A DNA stretch of 64,000 bases from Anoxybacter fermentans (GTDB lineage Bacteria > Bacillota > Halanaerobiia > DY22613), in NCBI RefSeq assembly GCF_003991135.1, contig NZ_CP016379.1:930001-994000 (forward strand), given 5' to 3'. The notes beneath the pieces were generated by a model, which had not been told where the DNA came from, searched no databases, and was given only the letters and a program-made list of their open reading frames with translations. Below, piece by piece: positions 1 through 8,861 of the stretch. Position numbers and translations under genes: made by a program. Each line of letters begins with the position of its first letter. The first letter of the stretch is position 1.

Positions 1-79
1 TTTCTGAAATTTAAGAATGTTAAAATTAATTATATTTATTCGGATATTAATTTTTTTAATATTTTCTTTTAAAAAAGGG

Positions 80-108
80 TTGACATTTTATACAGTTATG
101 TATATAAT
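80..108 (+). promoter_or_regulatory. Strong sigma-A type promoter
   Basis: A perfect -35 box TTGACA and a perfect -10 box TATAAT are separated by 17 bases. It precedes two tiny open reading frames and a terminator, so it defines a short transcript of about 420 bases. The 79 bases before it show no gene. Confidence 0.8.
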
Positions 109-146
109 GAAAGTGACAAGAAAAAAGAAATATAAGGAAAAACAAC

Positions 147-200
147 GCCATATTAACATTTTGTTAATTGGCGATTAAATAAGAGTTAACATTTCCTCGG
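147..200 (+). promoter_or_regulatory. Structured 5' leader of the small-ORF transcript
   Basis: The leader contains a hairpin with arms CGCCA/TGGCG and TTAACA/TGTTAA around a TTT loop. Just after it, CCTC-GG-GAGG overlaps the ribosome site of the first small ORF and could mask it. A role in translation control is inferred from base pairing alone. Confidence 0.4.
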
Positions 201-214
201 GAGGTGAATGGTGA

Positions 215-310
215 ATGATGTTTTTTGAACATGATCTGGTAGTAGAGATTTTGAGAGAGAGGAGAAAAGAAGCCGAGGAAATTAGAAGAATGCTTAGTGC
301 TCGCCTTTAA
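215..310 (+). CDS. Small ORF 1, 31 residues, unknown
   Basis: A GGGAGGTGA ribosome site sits at good spacing before a double ATG. The product is about 31 residues, rich in charged residues (RERRKEAEEIRR) and likely one amphipathic helix, with no signal peptide or membrane segment. I do not recognise the family. The perfect promoter upstream and the second small ORF and terminator downstream argue that this is a real transcription unit. It could also be a leader peptide, or the transcript could be a regulatory RNA. Confidence 0.5.
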   Translation: MMFFEHDLVVEILRERRKEAEEIRRMLSARL

Positions 311-378
311 CACCCAAAGTATCACGTAATTTAAGAAGAGGGTTAATATTAAATGATAAAAGGAAAGAAGGGATTACT

Positions 379-471
379 ATGATGATGTTAGAACCCTATA
401 TGATTATGCTGGCGAAGTCTTATATGAAAGAATTGAGAGGAGAGAATAAAACTAAACGTTGGATGAAATAA
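379..471 (+). CDS. Small ORF 2, 30 residues, unknown
   Basis: It starts at one of three consecutive ATG codons behind AAAGAAGGG. The product begins MMMLEPYMIMLAKSYMKEL and ends with a basic tail (KTKRWMK): a hydrophobic, methionine-rich start followed by a positive end, which suggests a short membrane-associated or helix-forming peptide. It shares the promoter and terminator with small ORF 1. No family is recognised. Confidence 0.5.
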   Translation: MMMLEPYMIMLAKSYMKELRGENKTKRWMK

Positions 472-515
472 GAAGTATATATATAATGATGATTTCCCCC
501 ACTTTTGAAATAAAT

Positions 516-543
516 CCCGGATCATCCGATCCGGGACTTTTTA
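516..543 (+). terminator. Intrinsic terminator of the small-ORF unit
   Basis: An 8-bp perfect stem CCCGGATC/GATCCGGG with an ATCC loop is followed by a T-rich run. Confidence 0.85.
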
Positions 544-548
544 TATAA

Positions 549-583
549 AAGCCCAACTCCAGAAAGGAGATGGGTTTTTAGGT
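549..583 (-). terminator. Terminator of the MATE gene (bidirectional)
   Basis: The arms GCCCA-ACTCC and GGAG-A-TGGG enclose AGAAA. T-runs occur on both strands, so the hairpin can stop the leftward MATE transcript and back up the rightward terminator. Confidence 0.65.
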
Positions 584-588
584 ATTTA

Positions 589-1986
589 TCAGATTTCAGT
601 AAATTTCCATTCACCTTTTTTCCACAGATAAACTACATAGGCGCTTCTTAAAAACCAGTCAATGCACATTGCTATCCAGGCCCCTACAAGTCCCCAGCCA
701 AAGTGGAAGATAAAGACATAGGCTGAAAGAAGTCGCCCGGCCCAGACGCCAATCATGGTACTGTAAAGTACGGGTTTGGTATAACCAGCTCCCCTTAAAC
801 CACCAGCCAGAATAAATTGTGTAGCCATAGGAATTTGAGCCAGAGCAACAATTCTTAAATTTCGGGCACCCAGGTAAATTAATTCTCTGGCATTAGGATC
901 GGACATATCTATATAAAGTCGCATTAAAAATTCAGGAAAAATTAGAAAGATAATTCCCATGAAGGCCATAACTCCACATCCAAACTTTAAGGACTCGATT
1001 CCGCTGGCTTCAGCTTCATCAGGTTTACCTTCACCCAATTTTTGGCCCACCATGGTGGTTGCAGCTACTGAGAATCCCCACCCCGGCATATAAGAGATAG
1101 ATTCTGCATTAATAGCTGTGGTATGGGCGGCAAAAGCTACAGATCCCAGAGTGCTGACTACCCGTGTATAAAGGGTTTGACCAATTCTTAGAATGGCTTG
1201 TTCAAGGGTGGCTGGAATACCAATCCGGATGATTCGTTTCATTATAAACCAGTCTATCTTAAAAAATTCTTTCCAATTAGGTTTTAAAATGGTTTCAGGG
1301 TGGTGTAGGAGTATAACTAAGAGTATAAATCCAGTTATTCTGGCAATGGAAGTAGCAAGTCCGGCACCATAAACTTCCATTCGTGGAAAAATCCAAACCC
1401 CGAAGATTAATAGATAATTTCCCAGAATATTTATAATATTAATCACAATATTGACGTACATGGGGGTTTTAGTATCTCCGGCTCCACGCAAAGCTGCTGA
1501 GATTACAATAAAGATCCATTGCAGAAAAAGCCCAGGTATCAACCACCGAATATAGCCTGCTCCCAATTTAACCACTCTTGCAGTTTCTGCTCCCATTATT
1601 ACTAAAATATGGGGAGCGATGAAATACAGAACGATACTCATTAAAGAAGCAAGGAAAGTTGAACCCAAAAGGGACTGTTGAAAAGTACGACTTGCTTGTT
1701 CTCGATTTCTTTCGCCAATAAAACGGGCGATTAAAGCAGTAGTTCCCACACTCAGACCATTAAAGATAATCATTCCCAACATCAGTGGTTGAAGGGTCAA
1801 TCCAATGGCGTTTAAGGCATCAACTCCCAGGTGACCAACCATCATCATATCAAAAATCTGGACCAGTGTGATTAATCCCATCTCTACAATTACGGGCCAG
1901 GCTAACCGGAGGATATTATATCGAATTTGACTGCGGGAAATATCCTGAGTTTTTGCGTGGCTTATTTTCAAATTTAGATTATTCAT
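589..1986 (-). CDS. MATE family multidrug/Na+ antiporter
   Basis: A 465-residue integral membrane protein with about 12 hydrophobic segments in two related halves, the layout of MATE (NorM/DinF-like) exporters that expel cationic drugs in exchange for Na+ or H+. Typical elements are seen early (MVGHLGVDALNAIG) and in the second half (GQKLGEGKPDEAEASG). The start is placed at the inner ATG because GAGGAAGGTGA sits just before it. An ATG 27 bases upstream lacks a ribosome site. It stands alone, with a palindrome in its upstream region. The family call is secure, the substrate unknown. Confidence 0.93.
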   Translation of the reverse strand: MNNLNLKISHAKTQDISRSQIRYNILRLAWPVIVEMGLITLVQIFDMMMVGHLGVDALNAIGLTLQPLMLGMIIFNGLSVGTTALIARFIGERNREQASRTFQQSLLGSTFLASLMSIVLYFIAPHILVIMGAETARVVKLGAGYIRWLIPGLFLQWIFIVISAALRGAGDTKTPMYVNIVINIINILGNYLLIFGVWIFPRMEVYGAGLATSIARITGFILLVILLHHPETILKPNWKEFFKIDWFIMKRIIRIGIPATLEQAILRIGQTLYTRVVSTLGSVAFAAHTTAINAESISYMPGWGFSVAATTMVGQKLGEGKPDEAEASGIESLKFGCGVMAFMGIIFLIFPEFLMRLYIDMSDPNARELIYLGARNLRIVALAQIPMATQFILAGGLRGAGYTKPVLYSTMIGVWAGRLLSAYVFIFHFGWGLVGAWIAMCIDWFLRSAYVVYLWKKGEWKFTEI

Positions 1987-2025
1987 GTCTGTCACCTTCC
2001 TCAAATTTTTCATAACTATTATTAC

Positions 2026-2040
2026 TTTCGGAGTCCGAAA
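2026..2040 (-). promoter_or_regulatory. Palindrome upstream of MATE gene, possible operator
   Basis: TTTCGGA-G-TCCGAAA has perfect 7-bp arms about 40 bases upstream of the MATE start. This is a plausible binding site for a dimeric regulator. No regulator gene is adjacent. Confidence 0.4.
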
Positions 2041-2087
2041 TAATAATCCTTCCTTTGGAGAAGTATTTTTTTAAAATATTTATAGAA

Positions 2088-2155
2088 TGATTTTACTGCA
2101 AAAAGCTAATTTTTTGCTTTAAAAAGAAATTTTTCGAACTATCTAGGGTTCGATT
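2088..2155 (+). repeat. Palindromic element, left-half fragment
   Basis: It matches the left arm of the dispersed element family (TGATTTTACTGCAAAAAGC start, then TTTTTCGAAC) and stops after the TTCGATTTTA stretch. The right arm is missing. Confidence 0.75.
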
Positions 2156-2231
2156 TTAATTTACAAGGAGAATTAATGAGTTTAGCGAATTTAAACTTTA
2201 GTAAAAATTTCTTAGTGGGAGGGAAGATTGA

Positions 2232-4232
2232 ATGGTAATAAAACGAAAAATTACAGCAGAAGATCTATACAAGATGAAATTTGTTTCAGAGCCTCAGATC
2301 TCACCTGCGGGAAATGAAGTTGCTTTTGTATTGACAACTATTAATGAGAAGAAGGAATATCAGTCTCAGATCTGGTTAGTAAATGAAAAAGGGAGATCTA
2401 TTCAGTTGACTGCAACTGATAAAGTGGATTCCGGTCCCTGTTGGTCACCAAAAGGAGATCAGATTGCTTTTGTTTCTAATCGGAGTGGAGAGAAACAGAT
2501 CTGGTTAATAAATCGTTATGGCGGTGAAGCAAAGCAGTTAACCCATTTATATCATGGAGCTTATGATCCTGTCTGGTCTCCGGATGGAAAGCGTATTGCT
2601 TTTTTATCTAATGTTTCTCCTGATGATGAGCATGAAAAGCTTTTAAAAGAAAAGACTGAAAAAGAACGTAATAAGGAAGAGGAAGAAAAGTCCAAAAAGG
2701 TCAAAGTTATCAATAATTTGCGATATAAATCCGATGATTTAGGCTTTCTGGATGATAAAAAATCTCAGGTATGGATACTGGATCTTGCAAGTGGTCAGCC
2801 AATAAGAATTACCAATGATGATCGCCATTACTCAAAGCCAGCCTGGTCTCCCGATGGGAAAAAATTGGTTTTGAGCTGTGAAGTGGATGAGCCTGAATAT
2901 CATCCTGGTGAGTCACAGATTCTTATTATCGATCTTGAAACCTGGGAAATTAAAAAAATCATTCCAGAGGGATTTGCAGCATCTTCTCCAACCTGGTCAC
3001 CTGATGGAACTAAAATTGCTTTCTTCGGTCACCGGATGGAATACAAAGGTGCTACTTTAAACCGAATTTGGATTGTGAACCTGGATGATGGAACTATAAA
3101 CGCTTTGGCGGAAGATAAAGATTTTGGTATTGGTGATTATTGTATGAGTGATTTGCGGGCAGGTGGATCGATTCCAGGTCCCCAATGGTCATTTGATGGA
3201 CAATCCATATTTGCAGTAGTCAGTGAAAGGGGTAGTTCAGGAATCTACCGCTTTGGTCTGGATGGTTCGGTAGAGAAAGTAATTGTTGGTGAGCGGCAGA
3301 TTTTTGGCTTTAGTATGGATGTGGATAAACAAAAGATTGCATTCGCTTACACTACCCCTTTAATTCCGGGTGATGTGGCTTTATTTGATCTGGTCAATGG
3401 AAATGAGACCAGATTAACCGATGTAAATCGTGAACTTTTGAATGAACTGGAATTATCTAGTCCTGAAGAATTTACTTTTGCCGGTGCTGATGGCTGGGAG
3501 ATTCAGGGGTGGGTAATGAAACCTATTGGCTTTGAAGAAGGGAAAACTTATCCACTAATTCTGGAAGTTCATGGTGGTCCCCATACCATGTATTCCAATT
3601 CCTTTTTCCATGAATTTCAGCTGTTGGCTGCCCATGGGTATGGGGTAGTTTACTGTAATCCACGGGGTAGTCAGGGATATGGGCAAAAGTTTGTTGATGC
3701 TGTCAGAGGAGATTATGGTGGAAAAGACTATCAGGATTTGATGGCCTGTGTTGATTATGCACTACAATGGGATTGGGTAGATGAGAACCGCCTGGGGGTA
3801 ACAGGAGGTAGTTATGGTGGTTTTATGACAAATTGGATTATTAGCCATACTGACCGCTTTAAAGCTGCAGTGACTCAGCGAAGTATTTCTAATTGGAATA
3901 GTTTTGTAGGTGTTAGTGATATTGGATATTTTTTTGCCGATTGGGAGCATAAAGTAAAATTTATAAAGGACCGGGAAGAACTTAGCCGTATTTCTCCGAT
4001 CACTTATGTAGAAAATATTAAAACTCCTCTTCTGATTATCCATAGTGAAAATGATTATCGCTGTCCATTGGAACAGGCAGAACAACTTTTTATTTGCTTA
4101 AAGTTTTTGCGCCGAACTGTAAGACTTTCTATCTTTCCCGGGTCTAATCATAATCTTTCACGGAATGGTAAACCTGAACTGAGAGTTGAGCGATTGAATC
4201 AGATTGTTGGCTGGTTTAATCAATATATTTAA
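2232..4232 (+). CDS. S9 family prolyl oligopeptidase / acylaminoacyl-peptidase-like
   Basis: A 666-residue cytosolic serine peptidase. The first about 400 residues form a beta-propeller with recurring PxWSPDGxxIAF (TolB/PD40-like) blades. The C-terminal alpha/beta hydrolase has the nucleophile in GGSYGG (Ser527), Asp608 in ENDYRCP and His640 in PGSNHN, a full catalytic triad. The family cleaves short peptides or removes acylated N-terminal residues. A charged KEKTEKERNKEEEEK insert interrupts the propeller. There is no signal peptide. It is monocistronic with its own terminator. Confidence 0.95.
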   Translation: MVIKRKITAEDLYKMKFVSEPQISPAGNEVAFVLTTINEKKEYQSQIWLVNEKGRSIQLTATDKVDSGPCWSPKGDQIAFVSNRSGEKQIWLINRYGGEAKQLTHLYHGAYDPVWSPDGKRIAFLSNVSPDDEHEKLLKEKTEKERNKEEEEKSKKVKVINNLRYKSDDLGFLDDKKSQVWILDLASGQPIRITNDDRHYSKPAWSPDGKKLVLSCEVDEPEYHPGESQILIIDLETWEIKKIIPEGFAASSPTWSPDGTKIAFFGHRMEYKGATLNRIWIVNLDDGTINALAEDKDFGIGDYCMSDLRAGGSIPGPQWSFDGQSIFAVVSERGSSGIYRFGLDGSVEKVIVGERQIFGFSMDVDKQKIAFAYTTPLIPGDVALFDLVNGNETRLTDVNRELLNELELSSPEEFTFAGADGWEIQGWVMKPIGFEEGKTYPLILEVHGGPHTMYSNSFFHEFQLLAAHGYGVVYCNPRGSQGYGQKFVDAVRGDYGGKDYQDLMACVDYALQWDWVDENRLGVTGGSYGGFMTNWIISHTDRFKAAVTQRSISNWNSFVGVSDIGYFFADWEHKVKFIKDREELSRISPITYVENIKTPLLIIHSENDYRCPLEQAEQLFICLKFLRRTVRLSIFPGSNHNLSRNGKPELRVERLNQIVGWFNQYI

Positions 4233-4241
4233 GTGATAAAT

Positions 4242-4279
4242 AGACCCGGCGCTATAAATAGTAGTCGGGTCTTTATTTT
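4242..4279 (+). terminator. Intrinsic terminator after S9 peptidase
   Basis: The stem AGACCCG/CGGGTCT closes a 17-base loop and is followed by TTATTTTC. Confidence 0.75.
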
Positions 4280-4292
4280 CTTTTTATGTTGA

Positions 4293-4480
4293 TGATTAAA
4301 CTGCAAAAAGCTAATTTTGAGTGACATAGAAGTTTTTTGTTAAATCATCTTGGTGAGATTTCGGTCGAAATAAGGCCTCATATGAGAATGTGATGAGCTA
4401 ATCAAGTTACTGAATTCGAACTTTAGATGGTTCGAAAAATTTCTTTTGAAGTGAAAAATTAGCTTTTCGCAGTAAAATCA
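4293..4480 (-). repeat. Palindromic element, full short form
   Basis: About 188 bp in reverse orientation, from TGATTAAACTGC to GCAGTAAAATCA. The arms pair over most of their length. It lies between the S9 peptidase terminator and the kinase gene. Confidence 0.9.
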
Positions 4481-4649
4481 TGTTGATATATTCTAAAAAT
4501 ACATAATATATTTATTCGCGATGTTTAAAAATTTAATTATGAAATTTCCTCAAATATCTGTGATAAAGAAAAAAAATAACAGTCTTAGAAAGGAAATTTA
4601 ATTTTATTGTCGAAAATAATTTTAGATAAATTTAGTGGAGGGGAAAATT

Positions 4650-5846
4650 TTGCGGGAATTTATTCGTCAATTGTGGAAACAGTCAAAAAAATATAAAATA
4701 TCCAGAGATTATATGAAAATTCCGTCGGTTTCCAGAGAAGAACTTGCAGGACGAATTAATTCTACAGATCATGTACTGAAAGTTTTGGATAAATTTATAG
4801 TGCCTTTACAAAAAGTTTTAAAAGACCGGGAATATACACTTGGATTTATAGATTCTGATGGAGTTATCCTAAAGGTATATCAATGTGCTAAGAAATTTGT
4901 TAAAGATTTTGCTCCAGGCAAAATCTGGACAGAGCGTTATGTTGGAACTACTGCCATTGGAGTTGCTCTTACTACAAAGAAAACGTCAATAGTATGTTTA
5001 AAAGAACATGATTATAAAAAATTACAAACTGTCTTTGCTGTTAGTAAACCAATTATTATTCATGGAGAGTTTTTAGGGGTTTTGACCTTGGCGATTGAGG
5101 AAAAAGGTGGGCTTGAATATTTGATTAACTTGATGTCCGTTATTGTAGGCAGGGTTGAGGAACAGTTAATTTTACAGGAGTCTTTTTGTAATACTGCAAA
5201 AGGGGAGAAGAGTTTCGAGGAGGTCTTTAGGACATTTATTCATGAAATTAAAAATCCTCTGGCTAATATCCGGGCCTTTTTACAATTACAGCAAATTAAA
5301 TCTGGTAACAGAGCAGAATATGATAAAATTATTCAGGAAGTGGACCGGATTTCGGAAATGGTTGAAAATTTCCGGTATATTTGCCTTCCTAAAGATATAT
5401 ATTTAACTAAAATTAATCTTACTAATTTAATAAAGAATATTTATGAAGCATTGAAATATATGTTTAATCTTAAGGGATGCCAGTTAAAATTGTATATAGC
5501 TGAGGAATGCTGGGTTATGGGGAATGAAAATAAATTAAAACAGGTTTTTTTAAATATTATCAAAAATGCCTATGAGGCTTTGGATGAAGAGGGATTGGTA
5601 GAGATTAGAGTAAAAAAAGGTGAAAAGGATTGTCAGGTTGAGATTTACGATAACGGTGAAGGTATTGCTTCTGAGGAATTGAAATTGATTTTTCAACCTT
5701 TTTATACTACTAAAGTTAATGGATATGGGCTGGGTCTTGCAGTCTGTCAGGAGATTATTTCTTATCATAATGGAAAGATTATCATTGATTCTGAGAAAAA
5801 TGTGGGAACAACTGTAACTATAACTTTACCTTGTGTCGGGTTTTAA
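4650..5846 (+). CDS. GAF-domain sensor histidine kinase
   Basis: A soluble 398-residue kinase with no membrane segment. Residues about 60-170 form a GAF-like domain resembling the sensory part of AcoR-type activators (PGKIWTERYVGTTAIGVAL, then KPIIIHGEFLGVLTLA). The HisKA H-box is FIHEIKNPLANIR with His198. The ATPase domain has N (NIIKNAYEAL), G1 (DNGEGI) and G2 (GYGLGLAV) boxes. TTG is chosen as start because GGAGGGG lies 6 bases before it. No response regulator is adjacent, so it is an orphan kinase, as sporulation phosphorelay kinases often are. That role is inference. Confidence 0.9.
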   Translation: MREFIRQLWKQSKKYKISRDYMKIPSVSREELAGRINSTDHVLKVLDKFIVPLQKVLKDREYTLGFIDSDGVILKVYQCAKKFVKDFAPGKIWTERYVGTTAIGVALTTKKTSIVCLKEHDYKKLQTVFAVSKPIIIHGEFLGVLTLAIEEKGGLEYLINLMSVIVGRVEEQLILQESFCNTAKGEKSFEEVFRTFIHEIKNPLANIRAFLQLQQIKSGNRAEYDKIIQEVDRISEMVENFRYICLPKDIYLTKINLTNLIKNIYEALKYMFNLKGCQLKLYIAEECWVMGNENKLKQVFLNIIKNAYEALDEEGLVEIRVKKGEKDCQVEIYDNGEGIASEELKLIFQPFYTTKVNGYGLGLAVCQEIISYHNGKIIIDSEKNVGTTVTITLPCVGF

Positions 5847-5852
5847 GTAATA

Positions 5853-5885
5853 AAAAAACAGCGGGAACTTCCCGCTGTTTTTTTA
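5853..5885. terminator. Bidirectional intrinsic terminator
   Basis: A long perfect stem AACAGCGGGAA/TTCCCGCTGTT is flanked by A-run and T-run. It sits between the convergent kinase and helicase genes and overlaps the helicase stop codon. Confidence 0.9.
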
Positions 5886-8219
5886 GCTGTTATTGGGGAG
5901 ATTGAGAGACTGATATAATTTTTTATCTATATTTTTTAACAGTGGCGAGATTTCTCCTTTTGAGCAGAGATAGAGTCGGTGGAGGGCTCTAGTCATGGCG
6001 ATATATAAAAGTTTGATATCCAATTCTTCTTTTTGATATTCTTCCTCAAAAGTGACAATAAATACGGCGTCAAATTCCAGACCCTTAGCCAGATAGGAAG
6101 GGAGAATCATTATCCCTCCTTCATATTCATTCATATCTTCTGTAATTAGTTCAACTTTGGCTTTTTCAGGGAAATAGTTATAAATTTTTTTACATTCGTC
6201 TATGGTTTTACCTATTATAGCTATAGTTTTAAATTCTTTATCTTTTAATTTTCTAATTTCTTCTAAGATAAATTGAACAATTTCTTCAGGAGTACGATTT
6301 TTAAGGAGATATGGTAACTCACCGTGTCTGATAATGGGCTTAGCCTGAGTGATTTTTTTATTTGGATAATGTTTAATCAATTGATTAGCTAGATTCATGA
6401 TCTCAATGGTAGTCCGGTAACTTTTCTCTAAAGTAGTGTAGTTGACATTACACTTAGGGAAAATTCGCTGTATCACATCTTCCCAATTATTGATGGCGCG
6501 ATAGGAATGAATACCCTGGGCCAGGTCCCCCATAATGGTAAAAGAATCGGTACGGCTGATCTTTCTTAAAAGATATAACTGAAAAAGACTTAAATCCTGA
6601 GCTTCATCGATTACAACATGACTTAACTTAGGACGCTTGCCAATGCCATAAAGATGGTATTTAAGATAAACCAGTGGAGCCAGATCTTCCAGTTCTATTT
6701 GACCTGAATCAAAAATTTGAGCCGAATGTTGGGCAATAAATTTAAGGATTTTATCATGTATATGTCCACCAGTATAGATATTTAATTTTTCCGGATCGGT
6801 GATTAGATTTTTATAATAATCCAGCAGATTTAATTGTGGCAAGGTTGTCAGATATTCTTTGACCAGGGTTTTTGAACGTTTTTCTAAATCTTTAATTTTT
6901 CTATCTCGTTCTTCTATAATTTTGAGTATCCTTTGACGTTCTTTTTCTGAACTGGAATTGGATAAATAGTACTTGTCAACTTCCCTGTCGGTTTTAGCCT
7001 GTTCATTTTCGATCAACTCATTAACTTTCTTTTTAACAAGGCGGTTTAAGCGTTTTTTCAATTTGGAGATTCGTGTGTAGATGGGGTAATATTTATATTC
7101 CGAAAGGAAGATACTCTTTATCTCACTGGATGTTATAATTGTCTCACCCTCAATTTTTAAATCTTTCTTTGGAATGAAATTTTCTTCAATATCATTCAGG
7201 TATTTATCAATAACTTTTTTAAAGGTTAGAGAGCTTTTGAATTTGGAAGCTAATTTTAAGAGTTTTGCTTTATTATTGTCCTGATTATTAACAAAGAAGG
7301 TAAGTTTTTGATTGGGATTGGCTAGTTTAATCTTACTGTCAAGAAGCTCTAACATAAAATCAATAAATGTGGTTTGTTTTACCCGTTCTACACCCAATTC
7401 AGGTAAAACTTCAGAGATATAATTTAAAAAGAGACGGTTAGGAGCAATGATCATAAAGGTTTCAGGATCAAAAACTTTTTCATAAGTATAGATTAAATAG
7501 GCAATCCGGTGAAGTGCAACTGTAGTTTTACCACTTCCCGCTACTCCTTGAACAATGAGGGGTTGTTTTAAATTGGCCCGGATGATTCGGTTTTGTTCAG
7601 CCTGTATGGTGGCAGCTATATCTTTTAAACGGTTATCAGCGTGGGCTCCGAGGGATTTTTGTAAAAGGGGGTCATTTGTAGTGATATCAATATCAAAAAT
7701 TTCTTTAAGTTCCCCATCTTCAATGTTAAACTGACGTTTGAGAGTGAGATTTCCTTCGATGATATATTCTTTTTTTGCGGTTTTATCGGGAACTTTATAA
7801 CTGGCTTTTCCCAGTCGGCCTTCATAATAAAGGTTGGCAATGGGAGCGCGCCAATCTATGATGACCGGGTAATTATCTTCTTCCCGTGTCAAACCGGTTT
7901 TACCGATATAGCATACCTGGGTTTTGTTCCCATTCTGTGGGGTGAAATCAATTCTTGCAAAGTAGGGTTTTTTTCGTGAACGTTCAAGTCCATTTAATTT
8001 TTCATTATAAAATTTAACGAATTGAATACCGGTCAGTATATTAATATATGTTTGACTGTTTTCATCTGGTTTTCTTCTGAACTCTTTAAGGTTTTCAACT
8101 ATCTCACCTTTTAACTGGTCCCGCCGGGTGGAAAATAGTTCTATTGCCTTTTCCACCTCTTTTTTTGTCATCTCTAGCCTGTCTAATTCCTCTTGATATG
8201 CGGGGTGTTCTTTTAGCAT
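5883..8219 (-). CDS. helD: HelD-like UvrD/Rep superfamily 1 helicase
   Basis: A 778-residue protein. A coiled N-terminal arm (residues 1-90) is followed by the split SF1 motor: Walker A QGVAGSGKTT near residue 225, DEAQDLS (motif II) near 535, and the C-terminal LYIAMTRALHRLYL (motif VI). A charged coiled-coil insertion lies in the middle. This is the arrangement of Bacillus HelD, which binds RNA polymerase and clears stalled complexes using ATP. The ribosome site is AGGAGGG. Its leader has a promoter followed by a terminator-like hairpin, so attenuation is likely. A distinct DNA helicase role cannot be excluded. Confidence 0.88.
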   Translation of the reverse strand: MLKEHPAYQEELDRLEMTKKEVEKAIELFSTRRDQLKGEIVENLKEFRRKPDENSQTYINILTGIQFVKFYNEKLNGLERSRKKPYFARIDFTPQNGNKTQVCYIGKTGLTREEDNYPVIIDWRAPIANLYYEGRLGKASYKVPDKTAKKEYIIEGNLTLKRQFNIEDGELKEIFDIDITTNDPLLQKSLGAHADNRLKDIAATIQAEQNRIIRANLKQPLIVQGVAGSGKTTVALHRIAYLIYTYEKVFDPETFMIIAPNRLFLNYISEVLPELGVERVKQTTFIDFMLELLDSKIKLANPNQKLTFFVNNQDNNKAKLLKLASKFKSSLTFKKVIDKYLNDIEENFIPKKDLKIEGETIITSSEIKSIFLSEYKYYPIYTRISKLKKRLNRLVKKKVNELIENEQAKTDREVDKYYLSNSSSEKERQRILKIIEERDRKIKDLEKRSKTLVKEYLTTLPQLNLLDYYKNLITDPEKLNIYTGGHIHDKILKFIAQHSAQIFDSGQIELEDLAPLVYLKYHLYGIGKRPKLSHVVIDEAQDLSLFQLYLLRKISRTDSFTIMGDLAQGIHSYRAINNWEDVIQRIFPKCNVNYTTLEKSYRTTIEIMNLANQLIKHYPNKKITQAKPIIRHGELPYLLKNRTPEEIVQFILEEIRKLKDKEFKTIAIIGKTIDECKKIYNYFPEKAKVELITEDMNEYEGGIMILPSYLAKGLEFDAVFIVTFEEEYQKEELDIKLLYIAMTRALHRLYLCSKGEISPLLKNIDKKLYQSLNLPNNS

Positions 8220-8240
8220 ATGCTCCCTCCTTTTACTGAT

Positions 8241-8288
8241 AAAGAAAAAAATATCTGGTTTTTGAAATTATACCGACAACCAGATATT
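8241..8288 (-). promoter_or_regulatory. Terminator-like attenuator in helD leader
   Basis: On the minus strand the 11-bp stem AATATCTGGTT/AACCAGATATT closes a 17-base loop and is followed directly by TTTTTTCTTT, ending about 20 bases before the helD start. It lies between the promoter and the ribosome site, so most transcripts could stop here unless an antiterminating event occurs. Confidence 0.7.
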
Positions 8289-8305
8289 TTTAAACCGGCT
8301 TATAT

Positions 8306-8334
8306 ATTATATTCCTATTTTTTGAATTTGTCAA
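8306..8334 (-). promoter_or_regulatory. helD promoter
   Basis: On the minus strand TTGACA and TATAAT are separated by exactly 17 bases. The predicted start of transcription falls just upstream of the leader hairpin. Confidence 0.8.
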
Positions 8335-8340
8335 GGGATT

Positions 8341-8627
8341 TTGCTCATAACAGGAAAATTCTGAATAGAGGGTCTGTTAAAAAATAGGGAATAAATTAGA
8401 GAACAGAGAAAATATAAGAAGTTGAAAAAAGATGAATTTACTTTAGCAAAGGTTGCTATATCTTTAAAAGGGATACATAATATATCATAATAGATTTGGA
8501 AACTTATCTTTAAGAAAAAGGATAATTTAAATAGACGAAGAATAAAATTATACCAGACTGAAAATCAGGATCATGCAGTCATATCTGTGAGCTAAAAAAG
8601 ATTAGTTTTTGTAGTAAAATCATTGAT
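8341..8627. other. Gene-free spacer
   Basis: AT-rich, no supported ORF. The last about 30 bases (GCTAAAAAAGATTAG to GTAGTAAAATCA) look like an eroded right end of the palindromic element, abutting the next full copy. Confidence 0.5.
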
Positions 8628-8816
8628 GATTTTACTGCAAAAAAGCTAATTTTTCGCTTCAAAAGAAATTTTTCGAACTATCTAAAGTTCGATTTCAGTA
8701 ACTTGATTAGCTTATCACATCCTCATATGAGGCCTTATTTTGGCTGAAATCTCACTAAGAGGGTTTAACGAAAAATTTCTATGTCGCTCAAAATTAACTT
8801 TTTACAGTTTAATTAT
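8628..8816 (+). repeat. Palindromic element, full short form
   Basis: About 189 bp, forward orientation, upstream of the secreted CBM9-like gene. The centre carries ACATCCTCATATGAGG in place of the usual CATCC-TGTGATGAGG hairpin. Confidence 0.9.
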
Positions 8817-8861
8817 TGATTTGCTGAGATTAAGTTTTTTAATCTGGATGGTGGGTTAAGT

